Shown piece by piece: positions 8,388-16,776 of a DNA stretch of 50,885 nucleotides; position 1 is the first letter of the stretch; each line of letters opens with the position of its first letter. Made by a program: the position numbers and the translations under genes. The notes beneath the pieces were generated by a model that was not told the origin of the DNA, searched no databases, and was given only the letters and a program-made list of their open reading frames with translations. Source of the stretch: an uncultured Bacteroidota bacterium (lineage in GTDB: Bacteria; Bacteroidota; Bacteroidia; Flavobacteriales; Flavobacteriaceae). Where the stretch lies: NCBI GenBank assembly GCA_913041125.1, contig CAJWHM010000011.1, forward strand, positions 1 to 50,885, read 5' to 3'.

Positions 8388-8759
8388 ATGTTAAATAATA
8401 ATGATAATGCTAGTTCACTTATTGACGAGATCATCAAGGGAATTGAAAATGTAAAAGGAGAAGAGATTCAAGTAATGGATCTTAATAATATTGAAAACAC
8501 ACCTTGCAAATACTTTATTATTTGCAGTGGAAATTCAAATACACAAGTTATGGCAATTGTTAATTCAATAATTAAGAAAGTAAGTAAAAAAATACAAGAA
8601 AAGCCTTTACACACAGAAGGCCTTGAAGCAGCTGAATGGGTTTTGATAGATTATATTAACGTTGTAGTTCATGTATTTCAAAGAAAAACAAGAGAGTTTT
8701 ACAACATAGAGGAATTGTGGGGAGATGCCAAAAGTACCCTTGTTACTTCAAATTATTAA
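8388..8759 (+). CDS. rsfS: Ribosome silencing factor RsfS
   Basis: A 123-residue RsfS/Iojap/DUF143 protein of normal length. It binds ribosomal protein uL14 on the large subunit and blocks subunit joining when nutrients are short. Typical stretches are IQVMDLNNIENTPCKYFIIC near the N-terminus, HTEGLEAAEWVLIDYINVVV in the middle and FQRKTREFYNIEELWGDA near the end. It is the first gene of a co-directional run with ftsH (3-nt gap), the LUD protein, cdsA and psd. Confidence 0.95.
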   Translation: MLNNNDNASSLIDEIIKGIENVKGEEIQVMDLNNIENTPCKYFIICSGNSNTQVMAIVNSIIKKVSKKIQEKPLHTEGLEAAEWVLIDYINVVVHVFQRKTREFYNIEELWGDAKSTLVTSNY

Positions 8760-8762
8760 AAT

Positions 8763-10718
8763 ATGAAAGAAGAAAAAAAATCAAATCAACCAAAATTTAA
8801 TATTTATTGGATTTACGGCGCAATAATATTTGTCCTTTTAGGCCTTAGCCTTTTTGGAGGAAATGATTGGCAAACCACTAGTAAAACAAATATTTCAAAT
8901 TTTGAAAAATTTCTGAACGCCGGTGATGTAAGTGAAGTGATAGTAATTAGAAACAAAAGTAGTGTTAGAGTTACTCTTTCCAAAGAAGCCTTAAATAAAC
9001 CAGAACATAAAGTACTATTAACAAAAAATATTTTAGGGCAAGAAAATATCAAAGGTCCCCATTACCAATTTGAAGTTGGAAGTTTAGAATTATTTGAAGA
9101 AAAATTAGAAAAAGCACGTTCAAACGGTGCAGTCTTCAGACTTGAATTTATCACAATTGAGAACAGATGGTTAGATACTTTAATTGGATTTTTACCTATA
9201 ATAATTATTATAGGTGTTTGGATTTTCTTAATGAGAAGAATGTCAGGTGGAGGTGCTGGAGGACCTGCTGGGCAAATATTTAGTATTGGTAAATCAAAAG
9301 CAAAACTCTTTGATAAAAATACAGATGTAAAAATAACCTTTAAAGATGTTGCAGGCTTAGAGGGTGCTAAAGAAGAAGTTCAAGAAATTGTTGACTTTCT
9401 AAAGAATCCTAAAAAATATACAGTTCTTGGAGGAAAAATTCCTAAAGGTGCTTTATTAGTTGGTTCACCTGGAACAGGAAAAACATTACTTGCAAAAGCT
9501 GTTGCTGGAGAAGCTAAAGTGCCTTTTTTTTCTCTCTCTGGTTCTGATTTTGTTGAAATGTTTGTTGGTGTTGGAGCCTCAAGAGTTAGAGATTTATTTA
9601 AACAAGCTAAAGACAAATCCCCATCGATAATCTTTATAGATGAAATCGATGCTATTGGTAGAGCAAGAGGTAAAAGTAACATCACAGGCTCTAATGATGA
9701 ACGAGAGAATACACTAAACCAACTTTTAACAGAAATGGATGGCTTTGGAACTAATACAAATGTCATTGTTATAGCAGCAACCAATCGAGCAGATGTTCTT
9801 GATAAAGCTTTAATGCGTGCTGGACGTTTTGATAGACAAATTTATGTTGATTTACCTGACTTAAACGAGCGCAAAGAAATATTTAAGGTTCATTTAAAAC
9901 CTCTTAAAATTATTAAAAATCTTGATATTGATTTTCTTGCTAAGCAAACACCTGGTTTTTCTGGTGCTGATATAGCTAATGTTTGTAATGAATCTGCATT
10001 AATTGCTGCAAGGAAGAACAAAAAATCTGTTGGAAAGCAAGATTTTCTTGATGCTGTAGATAGAATTGTTGGTGGATTAGAGAAAAAAAATAAGATTATA
10101 ACTCCTGAAGAAAAAGAAACTATCGCCTATCATGAAGCAGGTCATGCCATAGTAAGTTGGCTTCTTGAACATGCTGCACCACTTGTAAAAGTGACAATTG
10201 TTCCACGAGGACAGTCGCTAGGTGCTGCATGGTATTTGCCTGAAGAGAGACAAATTGTAAGAACTGAGCAAATGCTTGACGAAATGTGTGCTGCACTTGG
10301 AGGGCGAGCTGCAGAAAAAATTGTATTTAATAAAATTTCTACAGGTGCATTAAGTGACTTAGAAAAGGTCACTCGACAAGCAAAAGCGATGGTTTCTATC
10401 TATGGGCTCAATGAAACGTTAGGAAACATTACTTACTATGATTCTTCTGGACAAACTGATTATAATTTTTCTAAACCTTATTCAGAACAAACTGCTCAGG
10501 TAATAGACAAAGAAATTTCTAAAATTATCGAAAAACAATATAGTAGAGCCATAAGCTTACTAAAAAAATCAAAAGACAAACTAAAACAACTAGCTGATCG
10601 TCTTTTAGAAAAAGAGGTTATTTTTAAAGATGATTTAGAAAATATTTTAGGAAAAAGGCCCTACAAAACAAATAATGAGAAAATAGAGGAAGCTAAATTA
10701 CAAAAAGAAAAAAAATGA
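8763..10718 (+). CDS. ftsH: ATP-dependent zinc metalloprotease FtsH
   Basis: A full-length 651-residue membrane AAA+ protease that degrades misfolded and short-lived membrane and cytosolic proteins as a hexamer. Two membrane helices (about residues 15-31 and 138-157) flank a periplasmic domain. The AAA+ part has Walker A GSPGTGKT at 234-241 (most homologues have GPPGTGKT), Walker B FIDEID at 291-296 and the second region of homology MRAGRFDR at 351-358. The protease site is HEAGH at 457-461, with the third zinc ligand at Asp532. The C-terminus is Lys-rich. A LUD-domain gene follows after 8 nt. Confidence 0.98.
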   Translation: MKEEKKSNQPKFNIYWIYGAIIFVLLGLSLFGGNDWQTTSKTNISNFEKFLNAGDVSEVIVIRNKSSVRVTLSKEALNKPEHKVLLTKNILGQENIKGPHYQFEVGSLELFEEKLEKARSNGAVFRLEFITIENRWLDTLIGFLPIIIIIGVWIFLMRRMSGGGAGGPAGQIFSIGKSKAKLFDKNTDVKITFKDVAGLEGAKEEVQEIVDFLKNPKKYTVLGGKIPKGALLVGSPGTGKTLLAKAVAGEAKVPFFSLSGSDFVEMFVGVGASRVRDLFKQAKDKSPSIIFIDEIDAIGRARGKSNITGSNDERENTLNQLLTEMDGFGTNTNVIVIAATNRADVLDKALMRAGRFDRQIYVDLPDLNERKEIFKVHLKPLKIIKNLDIDFLAKQTPGFSGADIANVCNESALIAARKNKKSVGKQDFLDAVDRIVGGLEKKNKIITPEEKETIAYHEAGHAIVSWLLEHAAPLVKVTIVPRGQSLGAAWYLPEERQIVRTEQMLDEMCAALGGRAAEKIVFNKISTGALSDLEKVTRQAKAMVSIYGLNETLGNITYYDSSGQTDYNFSKPYSEQTAQVIDKEISKIIEKQYSRAISLLKKSKDKLKQLADRLLEKEVIFKDDLENILGKRPYKTNNEKIEEAKLQKEKK

Positions 10719-10726
10719 AATAAAAA

Positions 10727-11296
10727 ATGGGAATTTGGAAAAAAATATTTGGTAAAAAACCAGACAAAAGTCCTTATCTCCCAACACCTGAAGAACCATT
10801 AGACATTAGTTTTGCAAAGAACTTTACCTCGAACGGAGGTCTTTTTTTATATAATCAATCAAAAGAAAAAGTATTATATAATTTCCACGAAATATGTAAA
10901 GAAAATAAATGGACCTCAGAAGAAATAATTTGTTTAAATCAAAAACTTTCATCCTTTTTTAAAATTCCTTTTGTTACTAATAATTCAGGAAAATTAACGC
11001 ACTATAAGTCACTTTTAATTAATTGTGAATACTTAATATCAAATACTGGAAAAATTTTATTAAGTAGTAAACAAATAAACCATTTCAAACTAAATGATCT
11101 ACCCAAAACAATACTAGTTATTGCCAAATTAAATCAATTAGTTAAAGATGTTAGTCAAGGGATGACTCAAATAAAAAATAAATATCCCAATAAGATTCCT
11201 ACCAATATAACTACCCTAAAGACAATCAAGGATAAAAAAACAAGTTCCATTAAGACCAATTCAAAAAACATATATTTGTTACTTGAAGACATTTGA
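10727..11296 (+). CDS. LUD domain-containing protein
   Basis: A 189-residue protein resembling the LUD (lactate utilization, LutB/LutC-like) domain. Recognisable stretches are NCEYLISNTGKILLSSKQ near the middle, LPKTILVIAKLNQLVKDVSQGM, and NKIPTNITTLK before an SKNIYLLLEDI end. The N-terminal 40 residues are basic and lack a clear domain. No LutA or LutB partner lies nearby; instead it sits between ftsH and cdsA, as I recall for other Flavobacteriia. A role in lactate oxidation is therefore doubtful and the actual function is unknown. Confidence 0.75.
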   Translation: MGIWKKIFGKKPDKSPYLPTPEEPLDISFAKNFTSNGGLFLYNQSKEKVLYNFHEICKENKWTSEEIICLNQKLSSFFKIPFVTNNSGKLTHYKSLLINCEYLISNTGKILLSSKQINHFKLNDLPKTILVIAKLNQLVKDVSQGMTQIKNKYPNKIPTNITTLKTIKDKKTSSIKTNSKNIYLLLEDI

Positions 11297-11324
11297 GCTT
11301 TAATTAATATTTCATTAATTAGCT
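11296..11324 (+). repeat. Imperfect inverted repeat between LUD gene and cdsA
   Basis: AGCT, a two-base bulge (TT) and AATTAAT pair with ATTAATT and AGCT around a 5-nt loop, giving 11 base pairs. No T-run follows on either strand, so it is not an intrinsic terminator. It may be an intercistronic RNA structure or chance in A+T-rich DNA. Confidence 0.3.
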
Positions 11325-11353
11325 TAAAATGGAACTATGATGAAAATTAACTT

Positions 11354-12157
11354 GTGAAAGAATTTATTATTAGAAGTATTTCTGGATTATTATATGCAAT
11401 ACTAATTATTGCTGCAGCACTTTACTCAGATCTTAGTTTTATTATTGTCATTTTTGTTTTTTGTTCATTAGCATTATATGAATTTCAAAAGTTGATCCAA
11501 TATAAAAGTCCAGTCCCTTTTATTCTTTTTGGACTCATAATATATCAATTCTACAACAATAAATTAAACCCATATATTCATTTAAGTTTACTCGGTCTAT
11601 CAATTTTAAGTAATTTGTTTTTAACCTATTTACTTTTTTCAAAAAAAATTATAAAGTTAATTCCCTATCAAAAATCAGCTTTAACACTTTTCTATATTGT
11701 TGCTTCAAGCTATTTTATTATAGCAATGTCATCTTTAAGTTCTTCCATAGAAAATGGAATTATAATTAGCATTTATTTCCTTATTTGGGTTAACAATAGT
11801 TTCGCTTACATATTGGGCAGAAAATTCGGTAAAAATCTTCTTTTTAAAGAAATTTCACCTAAAAAGACATGGGAAGGTTTTTGGGGAGGAACACTAGTGT
11901 GCTTTATGTCAAGTTTCCTATTAATTTTTTATCATCCCTCCTATCCAGCCTGGACATTCCCAATAGCATCAATTTTAATTGCAGTAACCTCCACAGTTGG
12001 AGACTTAGTGCAGTCAAAATTTAAAAGACAAGCACTAGTTAAAGATAGCGGGTCTTTAATCCCAGGCCACGGTGGATTTTATGACCGTATGGATAGCGTT
12101 TTATTTACTGCTCCATTTATTTTTTTAGTATTAATGATAATAAGCTATGTTTCATAA
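11354..12157 (+). CDS. cdsA: Phosphatidate cytidylyltransferase
   Basis: A 267-residue integral membrane enzyme with about seven or eight hydrophobic segments. It makes CDP-diacylglycerol from phosphatidate and CTP, the branch point of phospholipid synthesis. The CdsA signature lies at residues 221-247: SKFKR..., KDSG, PGHGG and DRMD. The start is a GTG at 11354; the three nearby upstream ATGs are out of frame, and the protein beginning KEFIIRSISGLLYA fits the family. The 3' end overlaps psd by 11 nt, so both lipid genes are coupled. Confidence 0.95.
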   Translation: MKEFIIRSISGLLYAILIIAAALYSDLSFIIVIFVFCSLALYEFQKLIQYKSPVPFILFGLIIYQFYNNKLNPYIHLSLLGLSILSNLFLTYLLFSKKIIKLIPYQKSALTLFYIVASSYFIIAMSSLSSSIENGIIISIYFLIWVNNSFAYILGRKFGKNLLFKEISPKKTWEGFWGGTLVCFMSSFLLIFYHPSYPAWTFPIASILIAVTSTVGDLVQSKFKRQALVKDSGSLIPGHGGFYDRMDSVLFTAPFIFLVLMIISYVS

Positions 12158-12800
12158 AGAGGGTTATCAAATCATTCTGACTTCATTTTTAATTGCAGCT
12201 TTAATTGCAATTGGATCTGAATATAAAATTGATAATTTTATTTTAAGAACTGTCTTTCAAATTTTTTCACTTTTACAACTGATTTTGGTACTTCAATTTT
12301 TTAGAAATCCAAAGCGTGAAACAACAATAAATAAAAATCATTTAATTGCTCCTGTAGACGGAAAAGTAGTAATAATTAAGAAAGTTCATGAAAAAGAATA
12401 TTTCAAAGACGATCGCCTTCAAATATCCATATTTATGTCTCCTCTGAATGTTCATGTAACAAGATATGCAATTAGTGGAGAAATTAAATTTAGTAAATAT
12501 CACCCTGGTAAATACTTAGTTGCATGGCATCCTAAATCTTCTGAATTAAATGAAAGAACAACGATTGTTATTAAAAATGAAGCTTTCGGAGAAATTCTTT
12601 ACAGACAAATTGCTGGAGCTGTGGCTCGTAGAATTGTGAATTATGCTGAAGTAGGATCAAAAGTTATTCAAGGCGAAGATGCTGGATTTATAAAATTTGG
12701 TTCTCGTGTTGATTTATTTCTTCCCCTTGACACAAAAATTGATGTCAATTTAAATGATAGAGTAATAGGTGGAATTCAAAAGATTGCTCATAAAAATTAG
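12147..12800 (+). CDS. psd: Phosphatidylserine decarboxylase, short proenzyme type
   Basis: A 217-residue protein of the short, archaeal/Bacteroidota-type Psd family, which makes phosphatidylethanolamine from phosphatidylserine. Two hydrophobic segments lie at the N-terminus. IAPVDGKVV and FMSPLNVHVTR (catalytic His region) are conserved. The self-cleavage site that creates the pyruvoyl group is FGS, with cleavage expected between Gly185 and Ser186. It overlaps cdsA and meets valS tail to tail with a 4-base overlap. No phosphatidylserine synthase gene is in the window. Confidence 0.93.
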   Translation: MFHKEGYQIILTSFLIAALIAIGSEYKIDNFILRTVFQIFSLLQLILVLQFFRNPKRETTINKNHLIAPVDGKVVIIKKVHEKEYFKDDRLQISIFMSPLNVHVTRYAISGEIKFSKYHPGKYLVAWHPKSSELNERTTIVIKNEAFGEILYRQIAGAVARRIVNYAEVGSKVIQGEDAGFIKFGSRVDLFLPLDTKIDVNLNDRVIGGIQKIAHKN

Positions 12801-15427
12801 AACCCAGCTAAACTTTTCTCTATTAAATTTATCTTTTCTTTAGCATCCTCAACTTTTTTCTTTTCTATAGCTACCACATCTTCTGGAGCGTTTAGAATAA
12901 ATCTTTTATTTGAAAGTTTACTCTCAACAGATGCCAAAAACCCTTTCATATATTTTAATTCTTTCTCTAATTTGTTCTTTTCTAATGATTTATCTTCAGA
13001 AAATTTTGTTGGTATAAAAAATTCGTATGTATCAACTCTGAAGCTTCCCCCAGATTGATTGTTTGGTGCTTCCCCAAAAATTAATTTTTGAACTAACCCT
13101 ATTTTTTTTATGGTTGCTTCGAGGAAAGATTTTGAATTTCCTTTAGTAACATATAAATCAATTTTTTCTTTGAAAGAGAGTTTCTTTTCTTTTCTAAAGT
13201 TACGTATTGCGACTATTATTTCCCTTGTTAGGGAAAATTTTTCTATAATCTGTTCATCAATTTTTCTAACCTTTGGCCATGATGATATAGTAAGAGAATT
13301 TTCTATATTTCTGTTAGATATATAATGCCAAAGTTCCTCTGATAAAAATGGCATAAAAGGATGTAATAATCTAAGATTATTTTCAAAAAATAATAAAATT
13401 TTATTGTATGATTCTCTATCTATAGTTGACCCATAAGGGGGTTTAACTATCTCAAGAAACCAAGAACAAAAGTCGTCCCAAATAAGCTTATATACTGACA
13501 TCAGCGAATCTGAAATTCTATATTTATCAAAATTTTTGTTTACCCATTTTAAAATTTTATTAAAATGACTATCGTACCATTCTATGGCCTCTTCATTTGA
13601 TTTTGAAATATCACCCATTTCATCAATTTCCCAACCATTTATTAAACGAAAAGCATTCCAAATTTTATTTGCAAAATTTTTACCCTGATTACAGAGACTT
13701 TCATCAAAGAGTAAATCATTACCAGCAGCAGAACTTAACATTAGACCAACTCTTACAGCATCAGCTCCATATCTATTTATCAGTTCTAAAGCATCAGGAG
13801 AATTTCCTAACTGTTTAGACATTTTTCTTCCTTTCTTATCACGAACTAGTCCTGTTAAATAAACTTTAGAAAATGGTTGTTTTTTTTGAAATTCATACCC
13901 CGACATAATCATCCGAGCAACCCAAAAAAATAAAATATCTGGTCCTGTAACCAAGTCTTGAGTAGGATAATAATAGTTAATATCTTCATTGTTAGGGTTT
14001 CTAATACCGTCAAAAACCGAAATAGGCCATAGCCAAGAGGAGAACCAGGTATCTAGAACATCTTCGTCTTGAAATAAATCGTTTAAAGTTAAATTCTTGT
14101 TTTTTGTTACTTTTTTTGCTTTTTCTAATGCTTCTTTTTCTGAAACTGCTACTACAAAGTCATTTTTACCTTTTCCATAATAATATGCTGGAATTCTTTG
14201 TCCCCACCATAATTGTCTTGAAATATTCCAATCACGAATATTCTCCATCCAATTTCTATAAGTGTTTTTAAACTTTTCTGGGAGTAATTGTATTTGTTTG
14301 GATTCTAATACATTTTTAATGGCTGGTTTGGCTAGATCTTTTGTATTTAAAAACCATTGATCAGATAACCTAGGTTCAATTATCGCTTTTGTTCTCTCAG
14401 AAGTACCTACTTTGTGTACATGAGATTCAATCTCTACTAAATAACCTTCATTTTCTAGATCTTTTACAATTTTTTTTCTTGCCTCAAAGCGATCTAATCC
14501 TTCATATTTTAAACCATTTTTATTTAAAGTAGCATCAGAGTTAAAAATATCGATTATGTCTAAATTATATTTTTCACCTAATATTTTATCATTTACATCA
14601 TGAGCAGGCGTAACTTTTAAACACCCTGTGCCAAAATCCATTGCTACATACTCATCTTGGATGATAGGTATTTTTCTTTTGGAAAGTGGTACTAAAACGT
14701 GCTTACCTTTTAAATGCTTATATCGAGTGTCATTAGGATTAATGCAAATTGCTGTATCCCCTAAAAGAGTCTCTGGACGTGTAGTTGCGATTACAACTTT
14801 CTCTTTAGATCCATCTAATTGATAAGCAATATGATATAGGTTTCCTGATATTTCTTGATAAATCACCTCTTCATCAGAAAGTGTTGTTTGAGCCAATGGA
14901 TCCCAATTAACCATTCTGTATCCTCTATAAATTTTTCCTTTTTCATACAAATCAACAAAAACCTGTATTACTGATTCAGACATTTCTTTATCTAATGTGA
15001 ATTTGGTTCTTTCCCAATCACAACTACAACCTAATTTTTTAAGCTGTTCAAGAATTATACCTCCGTACTCATTAGTCCAATCCCATGCATGTTGTAAAAA
15101 TTCTTCTCTAGATAAGCTACTTTTTTCTATTCCTTTTTCTTTTAAAAATGCTACTACTTTTGCTTCAGTTGCTATAGATGCATGATCTGTCCCTGGAACC
15201 CAACATGCATTGTATCCCCTCATTCTAGCCCTTCTAATAATAATGTCTTGCAAAGTGTTATTGAGCATATGGCCCATATGCAGGACACCTGTAACATTTG
15301 GAGGAGGGATTACTATTGTATATGGTTCTCTTTCGTCTGGTTTTGAATTAAAATATTTATTCTTTATCCAGTAATCATACCATTTACTCTCAACTAATTG
15401 AGGATTAAATTTGGAAGGAATTTCCAT
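12797..15427 (-). CDS. valS: Valine--tRNA ligase
   Basis: A class I aminoacyl-tRNA synthetase of 876 residues that charges tRNA-Val and edits misactivated threonine. The HIGH motif is HMGH (residues 50-53, in PPPNVTGVLHMGH) and the KMSKS motif is KMSKQ (535-539). The editing domain region VIATTRPETLLGDTA is near residue 212. A C-terminal coiled-coil arm begins near residue 805 (Lys/Glu-rich). The frame stays open 96 nt upstream, but that part encodes unrelated hydrophobic sequence and crosses the promoter, so the ATG at 15427 (MEIPSKFNPQLVESKWY) is the start. Confidence 0.97.
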   Translation of the reverse strand: MEIPSKFNPQLVESKWYDYWIKNKYFNSKPDEREPYTIVIPPPNVTGVLHMGHMLNNTLQDIIIRRARMRGYNACWVPGTDHASIATEAKVVAFLKEKGIEKSSLSREEFLQHAWDWTNEYGGIILEQLKKLGCSCDWERTKFTLDKEMSESVIQVFVDLYEKGKIYRGYRMVNWDPLAQTTLSDEEVIYQEISGNLYHIAYQLDGSKEKVVIATTRPETLLGDTAICINPNDTRYKHLKGKHVLVPLSKRKIPIIQDEYVAMDFGTGCLKVTPAHDVNDKILGEKYNLDIIDIFNSDATLNKNGLKYEGLDRFEARKKIVKDLENEGYLVEIESHVHKVGTSERTKAIIEPRLSDQWFLNTKDLAKPAIKNVLESKQIQLLPEKFKNTYRNWMENIRDWNISRQLWWGQRIPAYYYGKGKNDFVVAVSEKEALEKAKKVTKNKNLTLNDLFQDEDVLDTWFSSWLWPISVFDGIRNPNNEDINYYYPTQDLVTGPDILFFWVARMIMSGYEFQKKQPFSKVYLTGLVRDKKGRKMSKQLGNSPDALELINRYGADAVRVGLMLSSAAGNDLLFDESLCNQGKNFANKIWNAFRLINGWEIDEMGDISKSNEEAIEWYDSHFNKILKWVNKNFDKYRISDSLMSVYKLIWDDFCSWFLEIVKPPYGSTIDRESYNKILLFFENNLRLLHPFMPFLSEELWHYISNRNIENSLTISSWPKVRKIDEQIIEKFSLTREIIVAIRNFRKEKKLSFKEKIDLYVTKGNSKSFLEATIKKIGLVQKLIFGEAPNNQSGGSFRVDTYEFFIPTKFSEDKSLEKNKLEKELKYMKGFLASVESKLSNKRFILNAPEDVVAIEKKKVEDAKEKINLIEKSLAGF

Positions 15428-15453
15428 GAAAATTATCAATAAAATATTAAACA

Positions 15454-15461
15454 CAAAAATA
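15454..15461 (-). promoter_or_regulatory. -7 box TATTTTTG for valS
   Basis: It matches TAnnTTTG on the minus strand, 26 nt before the valS ATG at 15427. AGTGTCCC directly precedes it, as at the divergent promoter. No -33 TTG is present at the normal distance, so the GTGTCCC element may replace it or bind a regulator. Confidence 0.5.
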
Positions 15462-15542
15462 GGGACACTTAATCTATAATAAAAATGAAGTCTTAACAAA
15501 GACTTTTCAAGAATAATACTCAATTAATAAGTTTAGTGTCCC

Positions 15543-15550
15543 TACTTTTG
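15543..15550 (+). promoter_or_regulatory. -7 box TACTTTTG for the aminotransferase-murB pair
   Basis: It matches TAnnTTTG, 14 nt before the ATG at 15565, so the leader is under ten bases. It is preceded by AGTGTCCC, the same element as at the valS promoter, and lacks an obvious -33 TTG. Confidence 0.5.
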
Positions 15551-15564
15551 TATTTTATTGAAAT

Positions 15565-16776
15565 ATGCCAAAACTATCTAAAAGAGGAACAGAACTTCCA
15601 ACTTCACCAATAAGAAAACTAGTTGTTTATTCTGATCAAGCTAAGTCAAAAGGTATAGAAGTTTTACATTTAAACATTGGCCAACCTGACATCGAAGCTC
15701 CAAAAGAGGCAATTAATGCTGTACAAAATTCCAATCTTAATCTCCTTCCCTATGGTTCCTCTCAAGGTTCGTTCTCTTATCGAAAGAAACTTTCTGAATA
15801 TTATAGAAAAAATGAAATTGATGTTAGTCCAGATGAAATCTTAATTACAACAGGAGCTAGTGAAGCGCTTACTTTTGCTCTTAACTCAATTTGCGACTCA
15901 GGTGAGGAAATAATTATACCAGAACCATTTTACGCAAACTATAATGGTTTCGCAAGTGCTGCAAATGTTAAGGTAGTTCCAGTTATCTCTGAATTTAATA
16001 GTCAATTCCAACTTCCATCTCTGGAAAATATTGATGAAAAAATTAATTCAAAAACTAAAGCTATACTGCTTTGTAATCCAAGTAATCCTACTGGGTATGT
16101 ATATAGTAAAAAAGAAATCATTACGTTATGTGAATTAGCTGTAAAGCACAATATTTTTCTTGTTGTTGACGAAGTTTATAGAGAATTCATTTACACTGAT
16201 ACAAAGCATTATTCGGTTATTCAATATTCCCGAAGTGGGAAGAACTCAGTGATGATTGACTCCGTTTCAAAAAGATACAGCCTTTGTGGTGCTAGAGTTG
16301 GATGTATTGTGACTAAAAATAAAAAACTCATGAAAAATCTGATGAAGTTTGCACATTTGAGATTATCTCCACCTACATACGCAACAATTGCTAGTGAAGC
16401 TTCCCTTGATGCGCCAGACACTTACCTTAAAGGTGTTATCAAAGAGTACAGCAAACGAAGGGAGGTTCTAATTAAATCTTTACGAAAAATACCTGAGGTG
16501 AAAGTTTCAGAACCCAAAGGAGCATTTTATTGTATTGTCAAACTTCCTGTTAATGATGCGGAAGATTTTTCTAAATTTTTATTAACATCTTTTCATAATG
16601 AAAATCAAACTGTAATGTTAGCTCCTGCAAGTGGATTTTACTCTACTCCTGGAATTGGAAAAAATGAAGTCAGAATTGCCTTTATATTAGATTGTAAAAA
16701 ATTGATTAGAGCAGTAAAAATTATAAAATTAGGATTAATCGCCTATAAAGAAAAACATCCACTTATAATCGAATGA
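15565..16776 (+). CDS. PLP-dependent class I/II aminotransferase
   Basis: A 403-residue fold-type I aminotransferase. The PLP lysine is Lys236 in SVSKRYSLCGARVG. NPSNPTG (171-177, cofactor-binding Asn) and VVDEVYREF (Asp202, which contacts the pyridine nitrogen) are intact, as is the C-terminal NEVRIAF stretch with the substrate-carboxylate Arg. It belongs to the AspB-like group, but the amino acid substrate cannot be assigned. Its stop overlaps the murB start as ATGA, although the two functions are not obviously linked. It is one of three class I aminotransferases in the window. Confidence 0.9.
   Translation: MPKLSKRGTELPTSPIRKLVVYSDQAKSKGIEVLHLNIGQPDIEAPKEAINAVQNSNLNLLPYGSSQGSFSYRKKLSEYYRKNEIDVSPDEILITTGASEALTFALNSICDSGEEIIIPEPFYANYNGFASAANVKVVPVISEFNSQFQLPSLENIDEKINSKTKAILLCNPSNPTGYVYSKKEIITLCELAVKHNIFLVVDEVYREFIYTDTKHYSVIQYSRSGKNSVMIDSVSKRYSLCGARVGCIVTKNKKLMKNLMKFAHLRLSPPTYATIASEASLDAPDTYLKGVIKEYSKRREVLIKSLRKIPEVKVSEPKGAFYCIVKLPVNDAEDFSKFLLTSFHNENQTVMLAPASGFYSTPGIGKNEVRIAFILDCKKLIRAVKIIKLGLIAYKEKHPLIIE

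Larger units (their letters stand above)
15453..15551. repeat. Inverted duplicate of a promoter region between valS and aminotransferase gene
   Basis: Two 17-bp arms (15453-15469 and 15535-15551) are inverted copies with one mismatch: AGTGTCCCTAYTTTTGT. Each arm holds the -7 box of the gene it faces, and similarity continues loosely toward both start codons. The arms are separated by 65 bp. Confidence 0.7.

Noticed and set aside
9380-9784. Long open frame antisense inside ftsH
   Set aside because: It mirrors the codons of the AAA+ domain of ftsH, shows no recognisable protein pattern, and has no promoter of its own.
11296-11324. Hairpin after the LUD gene as a transcription terminator
   Set aside because: The stem is A+T-rich with a bulge and no T-run follows on either strand; cdsA continues in the same direction 57 bp later.
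15428-15523. Extended N-terminus of valyl-tRNA synthetase
   Set aside because: The 32 extra residues are hydrophobic and unlike the family, and the region contains the inverted promoter element; MEIPSKFNPQ at 15427 is the normal start.
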